Below, one piece after another: positions 42,197-50,126 of a DNA stretch of 64,000 nt. The DNA is taken from the NCBI RefSeq assembly GCF_016775475.1, contig NZ_JAEUXJ010000006.1, forward strand, positions 124,001-188,000. The letters are read 5' to 3'. How positions within the stretch are numbered: position 1 is the stretch's first letter; the number at the start of each line of letters is the position of its first letter. The notes beneath the pieces were generated by a model that was not told the DNA's origin, made no database searches, and saw only the letters and a list, made by a program, of their open reading frames with translations. The position numbers and the translations under genes are program-made. Origin of the DNA: Belnapia mucosa. GTDB taxonomy: Bacteria > Pseudomonadota > Alphaproteobacteria > Acetobacterales > Acetobacteraceae.

Positions 42197-42808
42197 ATGC
42201 TGTTCTACAATTCCGTCGGGCCAAATCCGCGCGTCGTCCGTATCTTCATGGCCGAGCGTGGAGTCGAGATCCCGAAAACCGAGATTGACCTGCGGGGCGG
42301 CGAGAACCGCCAACCGCTCTATATGGCGAAGAACCCGGCCGGGCAGATGCCCTGCCTCGAATTCGACGATGGCAGCGTCCTCGCCGAGATCACCGCCATC
42401 TGCGAATACCTGGACGAGATCACCCCGGGCCCCTCGCTCATCGGCGCCAATCCGCGGGAGCGGGCCGAGACGCGGATGTGGGCGCGGCGGATCGACCTCA
42501 ACATCGTCGAGCCGATGCTCAACGGCTTCCGCTTCGCCGAGGGGCTGAAGCTGTTCCAGAACCGCATCCGCTGCATCCCCCAGGCGGCTGATGACCTGAA
42601 GGCGACGGCGCGGGAGAGGCTGGCCTGGCTGGACGGGCTGATCGCTGGCCGGACCTTCATCTGCGGCGAAAAATTGACCCTCGCCGACATCATGCTCTTC
42701 GCCTTCCTCGATTTCGGCGCCCAGGTGGGGCAGCCGATCGATCCGGCGCTGAAGGCCGTCACCGCGCATCGCGCAATGATGGCGGCACGGCCCTCGGCAA
42801 AGGCTTGA
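42197..42808 (+). CDS. Glutathione S-transferase family protein
   Basis: 203-aa GST. The N-terminal thioredoxin-like domain has FYNSVGPNPRVVRIFMAERG and the glutathione-site KNPAGQMPCLEFDDGSVLAE, where the PCLE cis-Pro and the following DGSVLAE segment bind glutathione. The all-helical C-terminal domain contains LDGLIAGRTFICGEKLTLAD, the N-capping box region of the family. It starts 40 bases after the UGSC gene on the same strand, and a thiol-linked role with that pair is possible. Confidence 0.9.
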   Translation: MLFYNSVGPNPRVVRIFMAERGVEIPKTEIDLRGGENRQPLYMAKNPAGQMPCLEFDDGSVLAEITAICEYLDEITPGPSLIGANPRERAETRMWARRIDLNIVEPMLNGFRFAEGLKLFQNRIRCIPQAADDLKATARERLAWLDGLIAGRTFICGEKLTLADIMLFAFLDFGAQVGQPIDPALKAVTAHRAMMAARPSAKA

Positions 42809-42815
42809 GCATTTT

Positions 42816-42845
42816 CAAGTCCGGCGAGGAATGCCGGACGACTTG
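42816..42845. terminator. Hairpin after the GST gene
   Basis: CAAGTCCGGC (42816-42825) pairs with GCCGG and ACTTG (42833-42837 and 42841-42845), leaving a three-base bulge and a seven-base loop. It lies eight bases past the GST stop. No T-run follows, so termination activity is uncertain. It marks the boundary between intact genes and the decayed patch. Confidence 0.4.
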
Positions 42846-42883
42846 AGGCCTTCGGCGAAGCCGGCCTGGACCGGGGCCAACAC

Positions 42884-44093
42884 CTAGCGCGCCGCCAGGG
42901 CCATCGCCGCTTCGAAGCAGGCCTCGCCCGCGGCGGCCGCATTGCCCGGCGTGCGGAGCAGCAGCTCGCCCTTGAGGCGCAGCAGTTCGGGGATGTGTCA
43001 CTGCGCACCGCCCGCTCCAGCGCCTCCTCGAGGATTGCGGCGGAGCCGGGGACATTGCCGATGGCTGCCCCCAGCAGGGCGGTGCCGCGCGCCGCTTCGC
43101 CGCGATCGCCAGGTAGCGCTGCGCGGCGTCGAAATAGTCGACCATCATGGCGATCGGGCAGGCCGCCTCGCCGATCGCCAGGCATTCCGACATCGGGTGG
43201 TCCAGGGCCCGTGACCGGTCGAGATGGCCCTGCAGCCAAAGCACCCGCGCCTGCCGCGCCTTGACGAGGACCGGCTCGTCATAGTGCAGCCAAGTCAAGG
43301 GTCGCCGCCCGCACGAGCCGGCATAGTGCCGTAGGACGCGGTCGTAGCGCCGCCGCGCCTCCGGCTAGTCGCCGGCAGAATGCGGGGTCGTGCCCATCAT
43401 GCGGTCGGCCATCAGAATATCGCCGGGTCCGCCGGAGGCTGCGCCAGCGCCGCGAAATGCTCGGCTGAGGCCTGCGCCTCGCGGTGCTCGCTGTTGTTGA
43501 ACCTGTGGATGAAGGTTGCCCCGAGCGCCTGCAGCAGCATGTCCGCATCGTCGAGCCCAGCGGCGAGCTCCACCGCCCGCGCCAGGATCGCGCCGATCCG
43601 CTCGACTTGGCTCGTCCCGTAAACCAGGGCCAGCCTCAGCGTGATCCGCAGCTGCGCCTCGAGCCGCGCATCCAGCGCCGCCGTGGCGGGATGCGCGAGC
43701 GCCCGCTCGGCGCGATCGCGGCATTCCGCCATGGAGGAGCCCTGCAGCAGATAGGGCACGCAGGCCGCCGTCAGCGTGACGCCCATCGCGGCATCCCCGG
43801 TGTCGGACGAATCCCAGTCGAGCGGCGCGGAGATTGTCGAGTTCGCGGCTATAGGTCGCCGCGCTTTCCACCGTCGATGGCAATGGACGCGCGGAGTGGC
43901 CGGGCACGAAGAGGTCGCAAAGGAACTCCGCACGGCGCCGCGCCGCCGCCGCTGCCTCGCCGTTCTCGGCGAGCCGCTCCAGCGCGTAGGCCCGCACGGT
44001 TTCGAGCAGCCGCCAGCACGTGACGGGCCCGGCCTCCTCCAGCACGACAAGGGCATTGCCGACGATGTTGGCAAGATCCTCCAGCGTCGCGCC
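42884..44093 (-). pseudogene. Remnant of an ATPase/TPR transcriptional regulator
   Basis: Three reading frames together spell the C-terminal half of a predicted-ATPase regulator (winged-helix plus AAA plus TPR type). In order on the minus strand: [37 protein letters not shown], a frame change near 43820, then DWDSSDTGDAAMGVTLTAA and AECRDRAERALAHPATAALD. A second shift follows near 43415 (ADRMMGTTPHSAGD), then an in-frame TAG at 43365-43367. LWLQGHLDRSRAL and AIGEAACPIAMMVDYFDAA come next, then further shifts near 43090 and beyond, and a terminal CFEAAMALAAR plus stop. The N-terminal DNA-binding and Walker regions are missing. The gene is clearly dead. Confidence 0.82.
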
Positions 44094-44127
44094 CGTCCTC
44101 CCGCTCGCCGGCGACGGCCATCGCCGC

Positions 44128-44444
44128 ACCGAGGCGGAGGCCTTCCTGACCCGCAAGTGGCGGCGGGAGCTGGACTACCGCCTCATCAAAAAGCTCTGGG
44201 CCTTCGCCGGCAACCGCATCGCGATCCGTTTCGCCTGCGGGTGCCGCGACGACAGCGGCCCGTAATACCGGGCCTATGGCAACGAAAACCGGGGATTCGT
44301 CGAGGACGGGATGATGCCGGCTCGTCATGCCGGCCTCAAGGAGCACTCATTGCCGAGGCCGAGGCCGAGCGCCGAGTCCGCCGGCCGCTCGACCGGCAGT
44401 GGGATGGCCAACCCGGCCTCAGCGATTTCGACTCTGATCGAGGG
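44128..44444 (+). pseudogene. Broken DUF1348 (NTF2-like) gene
   Basis: Fragments of a DUF1348 protein lie on the plus strand. The first is [20 protein letters not shown] followed by [20 protein letters not shown], ending in an in-frame TAA at 44263-44265. The next piece is YRAYGNENRGFVEDGMM in the same frame. After a shift near 44330-44340 comes LIAEAEAERRVRRPLDRQWD then GQPGLSDF. Intact family members read through these blocks continuously and have about 40 further N-terminal residues, absent here. The 5' cut lies only about 35 bases from the cut end of the regulator remnant on the other strand. Confidence 0.75.
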
Positions 44445-44602
44445 CTGGCAGGGACGAGGTGCGAACCATCCCCGGATTTGTACCGGCGACCGGCAGCGGG
44501 GGGCTTCGGGGCCACGGGGCACGCTTTGCCCTCCGCCCCGTTGAACTTCTTCCGCCGAGGATCGGCGAGACAGGAACCTTCGCAGTACGATCGGGTTAAC
44601 GC

Positions 44603-44621
44603 CATGCTGCACTGCAGCATG
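44603..44621. promoter_or_regulatory. Perfect 19-base dyad upstream of the alpha/beta hydrolase
   Basis: CATGCTGCACTGCAGCATG is a perfect 9-base inverted repeat around one central C, 21 bases before the hydrolase start. Its core CTGC-ACT-GCAG (44607-44617) matches the CTGC-N3-GCAG form reported for the PHA regulator PhaR in alphaproteobacteria. A PHA synthase gene lies in this window but lacks this motif upstream. The link to PhaR is inference; any dimeric repressor could use such a site. Confidence 0.5.
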
Positions 44622-44641
44622 ACGCTGCCTAGGAATGCTTC

Positions 44642-45643
44642 ATGCCCCTAACCGCTGCAATCCGAACTCTTGCTACGAGCCGAGGCCTACTCGCCGGCGC
44701 TGCCGCCTTTGCCGGGCTCGCCGTAACGAACGCAGTATTGGCCAAGCGGGCGGAGCGCCGGCATCCGCCCAAGGGCCGCTTCATGACGGTGGATGGCGTC
44801 CGCCTGCATTACACAGATCACGGGCGCGGCCAACCGGTCTTGCTCATCCACGGCAATGCGGTGAGCGGCGAGGACTACGAAACCAGTGGGCTTGCCGCAC
44901 GGCTGCGCGAGCGGCACCGGGTCATCATCATCGACCGACCCGGCTTCGGGCATAGCGAGCGGCCACGCGGTCGGCTTTGGACCGCAATGGAGCAGGCGGC
45001 CCTGCTGCACCAAGCCATGCGCCAAATTGCTGTCGAGCGACCGATTGTGGTTGGCCATTCCTGGGGCGCGATCGTCGCGCTTTCCTTGGCGGTGCAGCAC
45101 CCGGCGGAGACGGCGGGGCTGGTGCTCCTGTCGGGCTACTACCACTGGACGTTACGGCCAGACGTGTTGCTGGTGGTCCCGGGGGCCATGCCGGTGCTTG
45201 GGGACCTGCTGCGCTATACGGTTTCGCCCCTGCTGGGGCGGCTGCTGATGCCACTGCTGAAGCGCGGCATGTTCTCGCCGGCGCCGATCCCGGCGCGGTT
45301 CCGCTCCGAATATTCCGATGCCATGGCCTTGCGGCCCTCGCAGATCCGCGCCACCTCCAGTGATGGCGCGCTCATGATCCCCGGTGCACTGCAACTGCGC
45401 GGCGACTATGCGACGCTACCGATGCCAGTGGCCATCCTGGCAGGCGAGGGCGACAAGGTGGTTTTCGCCAAGCGCGCCAGACAGCTGCATGCCGAAATCC
45501 CCGGCAGCACGCTGGCGGTTTTGCCGGGAGTGGGGCATATGGTGCACCATTCGGCGCCGGCAGAAGTGGCGGCAGCGATCGAGCGGATTGCAGCAGCCAC
45601 GCTACCCAGCACCGAGCCTGCGGCGATGGACCACGCGGCCTAG
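44642..45643 (+). CDS. Alpha/beta hydrolase with N-terminal membrane anchor
   Basis: 333-aa alpha/beta-hydrolase. A hydrophobic N-terminus (GLLAGAAAFAGLAVTNAVLA, about residues 14-35) looks like a signal anchor. The oxyanion region is LLIHGNAVSGEDY. The nucleophile elbow is VVGHSWGAIVALSL (Ser). The acid lies in ILAGEGDKVVF and the catalytic His in LPGVGHMVHHSAP. The substrate is not predictable; esterase or epoxide-hydrolase type are both possible. A perfect dyad just upstream suggests it has its own repressor. Codon use is slightly less GC-rich than the flanks, which together with the adjacent pseudogenes hints at a reshaped locus. Confidence 0.85.
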   Translation: MPLTAAIRTLATSRGLLAGAAAFAGLAVTNAVLAKRAERRHPPKGRFMTVDGVRLHYTDHGRGQPVLLIHGNAVSGEDYETSGLAARLRERHRVIIIDRPGFGHSERPRGRLWTAMEQAALLHQAMRQIAVERPIVVGHSWGAIVALSLAVQHPAETAGLVLLSGYYHWTLRPDVLLVVPGAMPVLGDLLRYTVSPLLGRLLMPLLKRGMFSPAPIPARFRSEYSDAMALRPSQIRATSSDGALMIPGALQLRGDYATLPMPVAILAGEGDKVVFAKRARQLHAEIPGSTLAVLPGVGHMVHHSAPAEVAAAIERIAAATLPSTEPAAMDHAA

Positions 45644-45678
45644 CTTAACTTCTTCATCACCTTGGCGAGCGATGTACT

Positions 45679-45873
45679 ATGGTCCAATCCAATAATGCGA
45701 AGTCCGGAACCGTCGATCCGGTCACTGCGGCACGGATCGAAGAGGAGATCGCCTACCTTTCGAAGCGGCACCGTGTATCGCCTGCGATCGTGCAGGAGAT
45801 CATTCGCCGCGTCGGAACGAGCGAGCGCTCCGCGGTGGAACGCGAGATTCGCAAGGGCATGGCGCGCCGCTAA
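45679..45873 (+). CDS. DUF3606 family small protein
   Basis: 64-aa protein. EEEIAYLSKRHRVSPAIVQE is followed by IIRRVGTSERSAVEREIRKG, a compact two-helix pattern of the DUF3606 family, which is common in stress- or plasmid-associated loci of Rhizobiales and Acetobacteraceae and has no known function. The start at 45679 keeps the charged N-terminus. An antisense frame covers the same stretch, but this strand carries the recognised family. It sits 35 bases after the hydrolase gene. Confidence 0.75.
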   Translation: MVQSNNAKSGTVDPVTAARIEEEIAYLSKRHRVSPAIVQEIIRRVGTSERSAVEREIRKGMARR

Positions 45874-45953
45874 GGCCAACCGTCTCCGTGGAGTGTCCTG
45901 TTCCGGCGTGATCCCCGTCTTACGCATCAGCGCTTCGTTAAGCGCCAGGTCAG

Positions 45954-45980
45954 CCATGGCGGCACCTCCGGCCGCCATGG
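45954..45980. repeat. 10-bp perfect inverted repeat
   Basis: CCATGGCGGC (45954-45963) and GCCGCCATGG (45971-45980) are perfect inverted copies around a seven-base loop (ACCTCCG), in the gap 45874-46027. There is no T-run. It could be a transcription-ending or mRNA-stability hairpin between the convergent DUF3606 and M20 genes. The stretch is otherwise empty apart from the start of an antisense frame. Confidence 0.45.
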
Positions 45981-46027
45981 AATCAGCCAGTCAGGTCAGG
46001 CGAACCCCGGACTAATGGGTCCCGAGC

Positions 46028-47203
46028 CTAGCCCTTGGGCAGGATCTGCTCCGCCAGCGCCGCCCAGTAGCTGGCGCCGATCGGCAGGACGGCGTCATTG
46101 AAATCGTATTTCGGGTGGTGGACCTGCGGGTCCGCCGGGCCTCGGCCGGCGCCGAGCATGATGTAGCTGCCGGCCTTGGCATTCAACATGAAGGCGAAAT
46201 CCTCGCCGCCCATGGTCGGCTTCGGCATCTCCTGCACCTTCGCCTCGCCGGCGACGGCGCGGGCTGCCTGGACCGAAAGGACGGTGCTCTCCGGTTCATT
46301 CACCGTCGCGGGATAGCCGCGGTCGAAGACCACCTTCGCCGTCGCGCCGAAGGCCTGGGCGATGCCGCCCGTGATCTCGAGGAAGCGGCGCTCGAGCAGG
46401 TCGCCCACCTCCGGCTTGAACCAGCGGGCGGTGCCGCGCATCGTCACCTCCTCGGGGATGACGTTCCAGGTATCGCCGCCCTGGATCCGGCCGATGGTGA
46501 TGACGCCGGATTCCGCCGGCTCGACATTGCGGGCGACGATGGATTGCAGCGCGGTGACCATCTGCGCCGCGACCACGATCGGGTCATTGCCCTGATGCGG
46601 CATAGCGCCATGTGCGCCCTTGCCGGAGATCGTCACCTCCAGCTGCGCGGTCGCCGCCATGATCGGCCCCTCGCGCCACCAGAAGCTGCCCTCCGGCGCG
46701 CCGGGCCAGTTATGCATGCCGAAGACGCGCTCCATCGGGAAGCGCTCGAACAGGCCTTCCTTCACCATGACATTGCCGCCGCCGCCCGCCTCCTCGGCCG
46801 GCTGGAAGATGACATAGACGGTGCCGGCGAAGTTGCGCGTCTCCGCCAGATACTTGGCGGCACCGAGCAGCATGGCGGTATGCCCGTCATGGCCGCAGGC
46901 ATGCATCTTCCCCGGCACGGTCGAGGCATGCGGCAGGCCGGTCTGTTCCTGGATCGGCAGCGCGTCGATATCGGCACGCAGGCCAATGGCCCGGCCGCTG
47001 CCGCCCTGGCCGCGGATCACGCCGACGACGCCCGTCTTGGCGATGCCGGTGATCACCTCGTCGCAGCCGAATTCGCGCAGCTTCTCGGCGACGATGGCGC
47101 TGGTGCGGACCTCCTCGAAGGCGGTCTCCGGATGGGCGTGGAGATCCTGCCGCCAGGCGGTCATCTCGGGGTGGAAGTCGGCGATGCGGTTCAGGATCGG
47201 CAT
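46028..47203 (-). CDS. M20-family amidohydrolase (hippurate hydrolase-like)
   Basis: 391-aa dinuclear-zinc metallopeptidase/amidohydrolase. Metal ligands lie in MHACGHDGHTAMLLGAA, the catalytic Glu pair in FQPAEEAGGGGNVMVKEG, the dimerisation-domain His in GKGAHGAMPHQGNDPI, and a C-terminal ligand in MGGEDFAFML. ADIDALPIQEQTGLPHAS is the signature start of the hippurate/IAA-amino-acid hydrolase branch, which splits N-acyl amino acids. The true substrate is unknown. It follows the dehydratase gene by 64 bases on the same strand. Confidence 0.92.
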   Translation of the reverse strand: MPILNRIADFHPEMTAWRQDLHAHPETAFEEVRTSAIVAEKLREFGCDEVITGIAKTGVVGVIRGQGGSGRAIGLRADIDALPIQEQTGLPHASTVPGKMHACGHDGHTAMLLGAAKYLAETRNFAGTVYVIFQPAEEAGGGGNVMVKEGLFERFPMERVFGMHNWPGAPEGSFWWREGPIMAATAQLEVTISGKGAHGAMPHQGNDPIVVAAQMVTALQSIVARNVEPAESGVITIGRIQGGDTWNVIPEEVTMRGTARWFKPEVGDLLERRFLEITGGIAQAFGATAKVVFDRGYPATVNEPESTVLSVQAARAVAGEAKVQEMPKPTMGGEDFAFMLNAKAGSYIMLGAGRGPADPQVHHPKYDFNDAVLPIGASYWAALAEQILPKG

Positions 47204-47267
47204 TGGTCTTGCCCCGGTCTGTCTGGTGCCGCCAGCTAGTGGGCAGGCGGCACCCTGGCAAGGGGGA

Positions 47268-48968
47268 TCAGACCCCCTCAGGCCTCAGGAAGGCCAGATC
47301 CACGCCTTCCGTTGCCTGCAGCACCTGCTCATGCACCAGCTTGTCCCAGCCGCGCTTCGGCGCCGCGGGCGGCGTCCAGGCGGCACGGCGGCGGGCCAGC
47401 TCCGCCTCCTCCACCAGCAGGTCCAGCCGCCGCTCCCGCACCGAGAGCCGCACCCGGTCGCCGGTCTCGACCAGCGCCAGCGGCCCGCCCGCCGCCGCCT
47501 CGGGCGTGATGTGCAGGACGATGGTGCCGAAGGCGGTGCCGGACATGCGGCAGTCGCTCATCCGCACCATGTCCTTCACGCCGGCGCGGGCCAGCTTCTT
47601 CGGGATCGGCAGATAGCCCGCCTCCGGCATCCCGGCCGGGGTCAGCGGCCCGGCATTCTTCAGGATCAGGATGTCCTGCGGCGTCACATCCAGCGCGTCG
47701 TCGTCGATCCGCGCGGCGAGGTCGGCCAGCCCGTCGAAGACGATGCAGCGCGCCTCGGTCTCGAACAGGGCAGGGGTGGCGGCGCTCCGCTTGAGGATCG
47801 CCCCCTCCGGCGCCAGGCTGCCGAAGAGCGAGACGAGGCCACCGACCGGGCTCACCGGCTGGTTGCGGGCGCGGATATAGGTGCGGTCCACGAAGGGGGT
47901 GCCGGCCTCGATCTGCTCGCCGAGGGTCTGACCATAGAGGTCGATGCAGTCGAGATGCAGCAGATCCTTCAGCTCGCGCAGCAGCGCGACCATGCCGCCG
48001 GCGGCATGGAAATCCTCCATATAGCCCTCGCCGGTCGGCTTCAGATCGACCAGCACCGGCGTCTCCTCGGAGAGCGCGTCGAGCCGCTTGAGGTCGATCT
48101 TCACCCCCGCCCGTCCGGCGATCGCCGTCAGATGGATCAGCGCATTGGTCGAGCCGCCGAGCGCCAGCAGCACGCGTAGCGCATTCTCGACGCTCTTCTC
48201 GGTGATCAGCTGGGATGGCTTCACCGGATGGGTGATGAGCCGGACGGCCAGCGTCCCTGCCTCCTCCGCCATCCGCAGCCGGTCGGAATGCACGGCCGGC
48301 GCCGAGGCCGCCATCAGCGGCATGAAGCCGAGCGCCGCCGCGATGCAGGCCATGGTCGAGGCCGTGCCCATCACGCCGCAGGTGCCGGCGCTGGTCGCCA
48401 GCTTGCCCTCGATCTCCCCAATCCGCTCGGCGGAGACATCGCCCGCCCGGTAGCGCGCCCAGTAGCGGCGGCAATCGGTGCAGGCGGCCAGCCGCTCGCC
48501 CTCGAAGCGCTGCGCCAGCATCGGGCCGGTGACCAGCATCACGCTCGGCACATCGGCGCTGGCGGCCGCCATGAGCTGGGCGGGCACCGTCTTGTCACAG
48601 CCGCCGATCAGCACCGCCGCATCCATCGGCTGGGCCGACAGCATCGCCTCGGTATCGAGCGCCATCAGGTTGCGGTAGTGCATGGAGGTCGGCGTCAGCG
48701 AGGGCTCGCAGAGGCTGACGGTCGGGAAGGCGAGGGGCAGCGCGCCCGCCGCCAGCACGCCGCGCTTCACCGCCTCGATCATCTCGGGGACGTTGCGGTG
48801 GCAGTTGTTGTAGTCGGAGGCCGTATCGGCAATGCCGACCACCGGCTTCTCCAGCATCGCCCGCGAATAGCCCATGGAGGCGGCGAAGCTGCGGCGCAGG
48901 TAGAAGGCGAATTCCCGGTCGCCGTAATTGGCGGCGTTGCGGGACAGGCCATGGGGCGCTTTGGTCAC
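47268..48968 (-). CDS. IlvD/Edd-family sugar-acid dehydratase (probable GTG start)
   Basis: 566-aa Fe-S dehydratase. Cluster ligands are visible in LIGGCDKTVPAQLMAAAS, AACTDCRRYW and AGTCGVMGTASTMA. SDCRMSGTAFGTIVLHITPE near the end is the family tail. Features such as the CTDCRRYW stretch resemble L-arabonate/xylonate dehydratases more than biosynthetic IlvD, so a sugar-acid substrate is likelier. The frame opens at 48995, inside the TctC gene. GTG at 48968 sits eight bases after GGAG, just past the upstream TAA, and is the preferred start. It follows the TctC gene directly and probably shares its substrate range. Confidence 0.88.
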   Translation of the reverse strand: MTKAPHGLSRNAANYGDREFAFYLRRSFAASMGYSRAMLEKPVVGIADTASDYNNCHRNVPEMIEAVKRGVLAAGALPLAFPTVSLCEPSLTPTSMHYRNLMALDTEAMLSAQPMDAAVLIGGCDKTVPAQLMAAASADVPSVMLVTGPMLAQRFEGERLAACTDCRRYWARYRAGDVSAERIGEIEGKLATSAGTCGVMGTASTMACIAAALGFMPLMAASAPAVHSDRLRMAEEAGTLAVRLITHPVKPSQLITEKSVENALRVLLALGGSTNALIHLTAIAGRAGVKIDLKRLDALSEETPVLVDLKPTGEGYMEDFHAAGGMVALLRELKDLLHLDCIDLYGQTLGEQIEAGTPFVDRTYIRARNQPVSPVGGLVSLFGSLAPEGAILKRSAATPALFETEARCIVFDGLADLAARIDDDALDVTPQDILILKNAGPLTPAGMPEAGYLPIPKKLARAGVKDMVRMSDCRMSGTAFGTIVLHITPEAAAGGPLALVETGDRVRLSVRERRLDLLVEEAELARRRAAWTPPAAPKRGWDKLVHEQVLQATEGVDLAFLRPEGV

Positions 48969-48972
48969 GAGG

Positions 48973-49950
48973 TTACTCCGGGCTGAGGCCCGCACGCTGC
49001 ATCAGCCTGCGGTTCTGTGGCAATTCGCGCTCGATCCGTGCAACGGCCGCCGCCTGCCCCATGACGGAAGGGGCCAGGCCCTGGGTCGCCATGAAGGCCT
49101 GCACCTTCGGGTCGCCGAGGCTTTCGGTCAGCGCGCGTTCGATCCGTCTGGTGATCTCGGGCGGCGTGCCGATCGGGGCCTGGACGCCGTACCAGCCGGT
49201 ATAGACGAAATCGGGGATGCCGAGTTCGGCGAAGGTCGCGACATTCGGAATGGCGGCCGGCCGCGTCGCGGTGGGCTGCGCCAGGCCGCGGACCCGCCCC
49301 TCCTCCAGATGCCCCTTGCAGGCGGCATAGAGGGCGAACATGCAATCCGTCCGCCCGGCGATGGTGTCGGTCAGCGCCGGCGGGGCGCCGTTATAGGGCA
49401 CATGCAGCATCTCCGCCCCGACCCGGCTCAGCAGGTCGAGCATCGGCAAGTGCGCCGTGGTCCCGACCCCCCAGCTGGCATAGGACAGCGCATCGGGCCG
49501 CGCCTTGGCCGCCGCGATCAGCGCCTCCAGGCTCGGCCAGCGCGGATGGGCGACGAGGACCGAGAGCGTCTCGCAGACCTGCGTCACATGGATGAAATCG
49601 GCCAGCGGGTCGTAGCCCGGGTTGCGCAGCGCCAGCGGCGTCAGGGTGAAGGTGGCGATGGTGCCGAGCAGCAGGGTCAGCCCGTCCGGCTTGGCCCGCG
49701 CCACGATCCGGGCCGCGAGGCTGGTCGAGGCCCCCGGCTTGTGGTCCATGACGAAGGTGCCGCCCAGCTTCTCCTGCAAGCCCTGGGTGACGAGGCGGGC
49801 GACGACATCCGTGGCGCCGCCCGGGGCATAGGGAATGACGAGGGCCACGGTCTGCCCCGCCGGCCAGGGCGCCTGGGCCAGGACCGGCGCCGCAAGCAAC
49901 CCGCCGGCGCCGATCAGCCCGCGCCGCCCGATCCCGCGTCCAGCCTTCAT
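48973..49950 (-). CDS. Tripartite tricarboxylate transporter substrate-binding protein (TctC/Bug)
   Basis: 325-aa periplasmic binding protein. The signal resembles a Tat/Sec hybrid (GRRGLIGAGGLLAAPVLA). Mature sequence has ALVIPYAPGGATDVVARLV, the Bug-family ligand-loop motif, then GGTFVMDHKPGASTSLAARI and SYASWGVGTTAHLPM. HVPYNGAPPALTDTIAGRTD is the second ligand loop. No TctA/TctB genes adjoin, so it must work with permeases encoded elsewhere (possibly those at 52.8-54.8 kb) or act as a receptor. The coupled dehydratase suggests a sugar-acid ligand. ATG 49950 is chosen at the signal-peptide start. Confidence 0.9.
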   Translation of the reverse strand: MKAGRGIGRRGLIGAGGLLAAPVLAQAPWPAGQTVALVIPYAPGGATDVVARLVTQGLQEKLGGTFVMDHKPGASTSLAARIVARAKPDGLTLLLGTIATFTLTPLALRNPGYDPLADFIHVTQVCETLSVLVAHPRWPSLEALIAAAKARPDALSYASWGVGTTAHLPMLDLLSRVGAEMLHVPYNGAPPALTDTIAGRTDCMFALYAACKGHLEEGRVRGLAQPTATRPAAIPNVATFAELGIPDFVYTGWYGVQAPIGTPPEITRRIERALTESLGDPKVQAFMATQGLAPSVMGQAAAVARIERELPQNRRLMQRAGLSPE

Positions 49951-50020
49951 CCCCCGAACCCTCCCGATTTTCCGCCAGGGTGGAGGGTGCCGGGCAGGCT
50001 GTCCAGCGGCCTCCCGGCCA

Positions 50021-50040
50021 TGCGGTAACATGCTACCGCA
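50021..50040. promoter_or_regulatory. 7-bp dyad upstream of the rplM promoter
   Basis: TGCGGTAACATGCTACCGCA: TGCGGTA and TACCGCA are perfect inverted copies with a six-base centre. It lies 22 bases upstream of the -35 box of the rplM promoter, and 70 bases upstream of the divergent TctC gene start. Either gene could be the target. The 20-base operator shape fits a dimeric repressor (GntR or TetR type). Confidence 0.42.
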
Positions 50041-50062
50041 GCTGAAAAACCCTGCTTCGGCC

Positions 50063-50091
50063 TTGACCTGCGGCGCATCGGCCGGCATAAA
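50063..50091 (+). promoter_or_regulatory. Sigma-70-type promoter of rplM-rpsI
   Basis: TTGACC (50063-50068) and CATAAA (50086-50091) with exactly 17 bases between them, 36 bases before the rplM ATG. The -35 is one mismatch from TTGACA. The position upstream of a highly expressed ribosomal operon supports it. No other good pair is seen in the gap 49951-50126. Confidence 0.6.
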
Positions 50092-50126
50092 CCGCGCCTC
50101 TTCCAGACCGGACAAAGTTCCAGATC

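Noticed and set aside
42816-44641. Mobile element or transposon scar in the decayed patch
   Set aside because: No transposase remnant, terminal inverted repeats or target duplication were seen. The two recognisable remnants explain the coding traces.
45640-45978. 112-aa minus-strand frame antisense to the DUF3606 gene, with GGAGG before an internal ATG
   Set aside because: The ribosome site is tempting, but the product has no recognisable family, while the plus strand carries a DUF3606 pattern.
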